From assembly GCA_035632955.1 (NCBI GenBank), contig DASQFU010000142.1:1-25894 (forward strand): a DNA stretch of 25,894 bases, read 5' to 3'. Position 1 is the stretch's first letter. Each line of letters begins with the position of its first letter. Positions 23,488-25,894 of the stretch are shown in pieces. The stretch comes from DASQFU01 sp035632955 (GTDB lineage: Bacteria; Eisenbacteria; RBG-16-71-46). Both the position numbers and the translations under genes were made by a program. Under the pieces are notes generated by a model that searched no databases, had not been told where the DNA came from, and saw only the letters and a program-made list of their open reading frames with translations.

Positions 23488-24474
23488 TTGCACGAAGTCG
23501 TGATCATCGGCGGCGGACCCGCGGGTCTCACGGTCGGCATGTACTGTCGGATGCGGAAGATGTCGGCATTGATCGTCGACGCAGGCCGCGTCGGGGGCCA
23601 GCTCATCTCGCTCTATGGCGACAAGCCGGTGCACGATTGGCCCGGGTACCATCACATCATCGCCAACGAGCTGGCCGGACACTTGATCGATCACGCCCGC
23701 CTGCTCGAGGTCGAGATGGTCGGCAACCAGAAGGTGCTCGACTTGCGCCGCGTCGAAGCCGACGCTGGATTCGAGCTGCTGGCACAGGACGTCGTGACTC
23801 GAGAACAGCACCGCTATCCGGCCCAGGCGGTCGTCGTGGCGATCGGCGGCGGCGCGTTCGAGCCGCGCCGGCTCAAAGTGCCCGGCGAGGCAGAGCTGTC
23901 GGAGGATGCGCTCACCTACCGGATGCCGGACAAATCCAAGGTCGCGGGTAAACGTGTCGTCGTGGTCGGGGGTGGCGATTCGGGGCTCGAGAGCGCTCAA
24001 TCCGCGCACGAGGCTGGCGCGCACGTGACCATGCTCCAAGTGCTCGACCGCTTCACCGGCATGGAGACCAACATCGACCTCGTCAATCAGATGGAGATTC
24101 CGCGCCACTTCAACACGCGGGTGCGCGAGCTTGTCGCCGAGGCCGGCGCGCTCCGGGCCGTGGTTGCGCAGACCAAGGGCGCTCCCGAGCCCTTGCGGCT
24201 GGAGTGCGACTATCTGGTTGTCAACATCGGGGCCGCGGTCAACCTCGACGCGGTCAAGCGCTGGGGCATCGCGACCGAAGGCAATCACATCACCGTGGAC
24301 TCGGCGATGCGGACCTCGGTCGAGGGGATCTTCGCGTGCGGGGACATCGCGACCTACGAGAGCAAGTACAAGCTGCTCATCACCGCCTCGAGCGAGGGAG
24401 CCGTGGCCGCGAATTCGGCCTACGTGCACGTGCGCAAACCGGCCCGACTGACGATGGGCGAGCTGTACACGTGA
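23488..24474 (+). CDS. Ferredoxin--NADP+ reductase, thioredoxin-reductase-like type
   Basis: 328 residues from a TTG start at 23488; GGAGG is 6-10 nt upstream, and the FAD motif begins seven residues in, so longer starts are unlikely. The FAD-binding motif is VVIIGGGPAGLTVGMYCRM (residues 4-22). A second Rossmann motif, VVVVGGGDSGLESA (157-170), binds NADP(H). The closing FAD motif is GIFACGDIATYESKYKLLIT. The CxxC redox pair of true thioredoxin reductase is absent, which places it with the YumC-like ferredoxin/flavodoxin-NADP+ reductases. It transfers electrons between ferredoxin and NADP(H) in the cytoplasm. Fifty-two nucleotides later comes a 2-oxoacid:ferredoxin oxidoreductase gene, which would produce the reduced ferredoxin this enzyme uses. 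Confidence 0.9.
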   Translation: MHEVVIIGGGPAGLTVGMYCRMRKMSALIVDAGRVGGQLISLYGDKPVHDWPGYHHIIANELAGHLIDHARLLEVEMVGNQKVLDLRRVEADAGFELLAQDVVTREQHRYPAQAVVVAIGGGAFEPRRLKVPGEAELSEDALTYRMPDKSKVAGKRVVVVGGGDSGLESAQSAHEAGAHVTMLQVLDRFTGMETNIDLVNQMEIPRHFNTRVRELVAEAGALRAVVAQTKGAPEPLRLECDYLVVNIGAAVNLDAVKRWGIATEGNHITVDSAMRTSVEGIFACGDIATYESKYKLLITASSEGAVAANSAYVHVRKPARLTMGELYT

Positions 24475-24526
24475 GCTATTCTCGACAGGCGTCGGGCCGT
24501 GGGTCGGCCGTAAAGGAAGGAATGCA

Positions 24527-25894
24527 GTGAGTAACGTCGTCAACGACTTCAGCATTCAGGTCGCGACGGTCAACGGCTCGGGCAGCCAGACCGCCAACAC
24601 CGTGCTGCTGCGCGCCATCTTTCAGATGGGGATTCCGGTCGGCGGCAAGAACCTGTTTCCGTCCAACATCGCCGGCCTGCCGACCTGGTTCACCATCCGG
24701 GTCAGCCGCGACGGTTACCTGGCGCGACGCAAGGACGCCGATCTGCTGGTGGTGATGAACCCGGAGACCGCGGCGGCCGACGTTGCCGGCATGGGGACGG
24801 GCGGCGTGATCGTGCTCAACGATCAGATCCAGGTGCCGGCGATCCCCGACGACCGGTTCGTCTACGCCGTGCCGATGAAGCGGCTGATCGAGCCGATCAC
24901 GACCGACGTCCGGCTCCGGCGTCTCGTGATCAACATGATCTACGTCGGCGTGCTCGCCGAGCTGCTCGGCATCTCGGAAGCGGAGATCGAACGCGCGCTG
25001 GACGCGCAGCTCGGTCACAAGCCCAAGGCGCTCGCGCTCAATCATCAGGCGGTGCGCGCCGGCTGGGAGTGGGCGCGCCAGCATGCGAACAAGCGCGATC
25101 CGTTCCGCCTCGAGCCCATGAACGCGACGCAGGGAAAGATCCTGATCGACGGCAACACCGCCGGCGCGCTCGGCGCGATGTTCGGCGGCGTCACGGTCGT
25201 GACGTGGTATCCGATCACGCCCTCATCCAGCTTGATCGAAGCGTTGACCGGCTATCTCGAGCGATTCCGCAAGGACCCCGCGACCGGCAAGGCCACGTAT
25301 GCCGTGATCCAGGCGGAAGACGAGATCGCGGCGATCGGCATGGTGCTCGGCGCCGGCTGGGCGGGAGCGCGCGCGATGACGTCGAGCTCAGGCCCCGGAA
25401 TCTCGCTGATGACCGAGTTCGCGGGCTACGGCTACTACGCGGAGATTCCGGCCGTGATCTGGGACATCCAGCGCATCGGTCCGAGCACCGGACTGCCGAC
25501 GCGCACGTCGCAAGCCGACATCTCGTTCGTGCACTCGCTCTCGCATGGCGACACGCGCCATCCGATCCTGCTGCCGAGCTCGGTGCGCGACTGCTTCGAC
25601 TTCGGGCTCCTGGCGTTCGATCTTGCGGAGCGCCTGCAGACGCCGGTGTTCGTGCTCTCCGATCTCGACCTCGGCATGAACAACTGGATGAGCGATCCGT
25701 TCCCTTACCCCGAGCAACCGTGGGATCGGGGCAAAGTGCTGAGCGACGAAGCGCTCGCGAAGCTGCCGTCGTTCGAGCGCTACCGGGACGTCGATGGCGA
25801 CGGCATTCCTTATCGCACGCTTCCCGGCGTTCGCGACCCCAAGGGCGTCTACTTCACGCGCGGCTCGGGGCACGACGAGCAGGCGCGCTACACC
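24527..25894 (+). CDS. korA: 2-oxoacid:ferredoxin oxidoreductase, gamma-alpha fused subunit (3' end outside window)
   Basis: Starts at GTG 24527 with AAGGAAGG 6 nt upstream; an ATG slightly earlier (24522) is out of frame and hits a stop at once. 456 codons are present and the frame is open at the window edge. Residues about 8-190 are the gamma-type domain (VATVNGSGSQTANTVLLRAI, VGGKNLFPSNIAGLPTWFTI). The alpha domain begins near residue 199 with WYPITPSSSLIEAL (227-240). It continues with AEDEIAAIGMVLGAGWAGAR, MTSSSGPGISLMTEF (from 284) and IQRIGPSTGLPTRTSQADI. The enzyme decarboxylates 2-oxoglutarate or a related 2-oxoacid to its CoA thioester and reduces ferredoxin; the TPP-binding beta subunit should follow outside the window. 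Whether the substrate is 2-oxoglutarate or pyruvate cannot be settled here. Confidence 0.94.
   Translation, partial: MSNVVNDFSIQVATVNGSGSQTANTVLLRAIFQMGIPVGGKNLFPSNIAGLPTWFTIRVSRDGYLARRKDADLLVVMNPETAAADVAGMGTGGVIVLNDQIQVPAIPDDRFVYAVPMKRLIEPITTDVRLRRLVINMIYVGVLAELLGISEAEIERALDAQLGHKPKALALNHQAVRAGWEWARQHANKRDPFRLEPMNATQGKILIDGNTAGALGAMFGGVTVVTWYPITPSSSLIEALTGYLERFRKDPATGKATYAVIQAEDEIAAIGMVLGAGWAGARAMTSSSGPGISLMTEFAGYGYYAEIPAVIWDIQRIGPSTGLPTRTSQADISFVHSLSHGDTRHPILLPSSVRDCFDFGLLAFDLAERLQTPVFVLSDLDLGMNNWMSDPFPYPEQPWDRGKVLSDEALAKLPSFERYRDVDGDGIPYRTLPGVRDPKGVYFTRGSGHDEQARYT

Overview
The window is GC-rich (roughly two-thirds G+C by eye) and densely packed with genes of a Gram-negative type: an OmpA-family protein, a lipoprotein, a predicted outer-membrane barrel and SecDF. 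Several families here are typical of the FCB/Bacteroidota neighbourhood and allied candidate phyla: DUF4159, a DUF4175-like giant, the protein routinely mislabelled 'asparagine synthetase B', and a FlgD-like C-terminal domain remnant. I infer an uncultured FCB-related bacterium such as Candidatus Eisenbacteria. That placement comes from recalled family distribution, not from a marker gene. No rRNA, tRNA, IS element, integrase or CRISPR array was seen.

Layout. 1-606 (+) is the 3' end of an OmpA-family gene with thrombospondin type-3 calcium repeats. 621-7916 (-) is a tight cell-envelope cluster read as DUF4159, DUF4175-like coiled-coil protein, TPR protein, 'asparagine synthetase B'-like protein. 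8014-11691 (-) is secD, secF and a lipoprotein. A 0.5-kb intergenic region follows. It carries a near-consensus sigma-70 promoter driving an outer-membrane beta-barrel gene and guaB (12219-14484, +), which ends at a clear hairpin. 14553-15004 (-) is a decayed C-terminal fragment of a secreted FlgD-domain protein, truncated and frameshifted. 15219-15983 (-) is an unrecognised, mostly helical protein.

16545-20994 (+) is a three-gene operon with ATGA overlaps. It encodes an MCP-like membrane protein with no sensor domain, a CheW-like plus receiver protein whose N-terminus looks like a worn-out CheA ATPase, and a receiver-GAF protein. No canonical CheA kinase is present. This is the most unusual module of the window. 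21023-23367 (-) holds a nucleotidyltransferase-fold protein lacking its catalytic carboxylates, a TPM-domain protein with a Gly/Phe tail, and LemA. 23488-25894 (+) holds a thioredoxin-reductase-like ferredoxin-NADP reductase followed by the alpha subunit of a 2-oxoacid:ferredoxin oxidoreductase, which runs off the window.

Functionally the window combines envelope biogenesis and secretion (OmpA, DUF4159/4175 cluster, SecDF, LemA/TPM), purine synthesis (GuaB), a divergent chemosensory-type signalling operon, and ferredoxin-linked carbon and redox metabolism. All functional statements rest on recognising motifs by eye. No database search was run.
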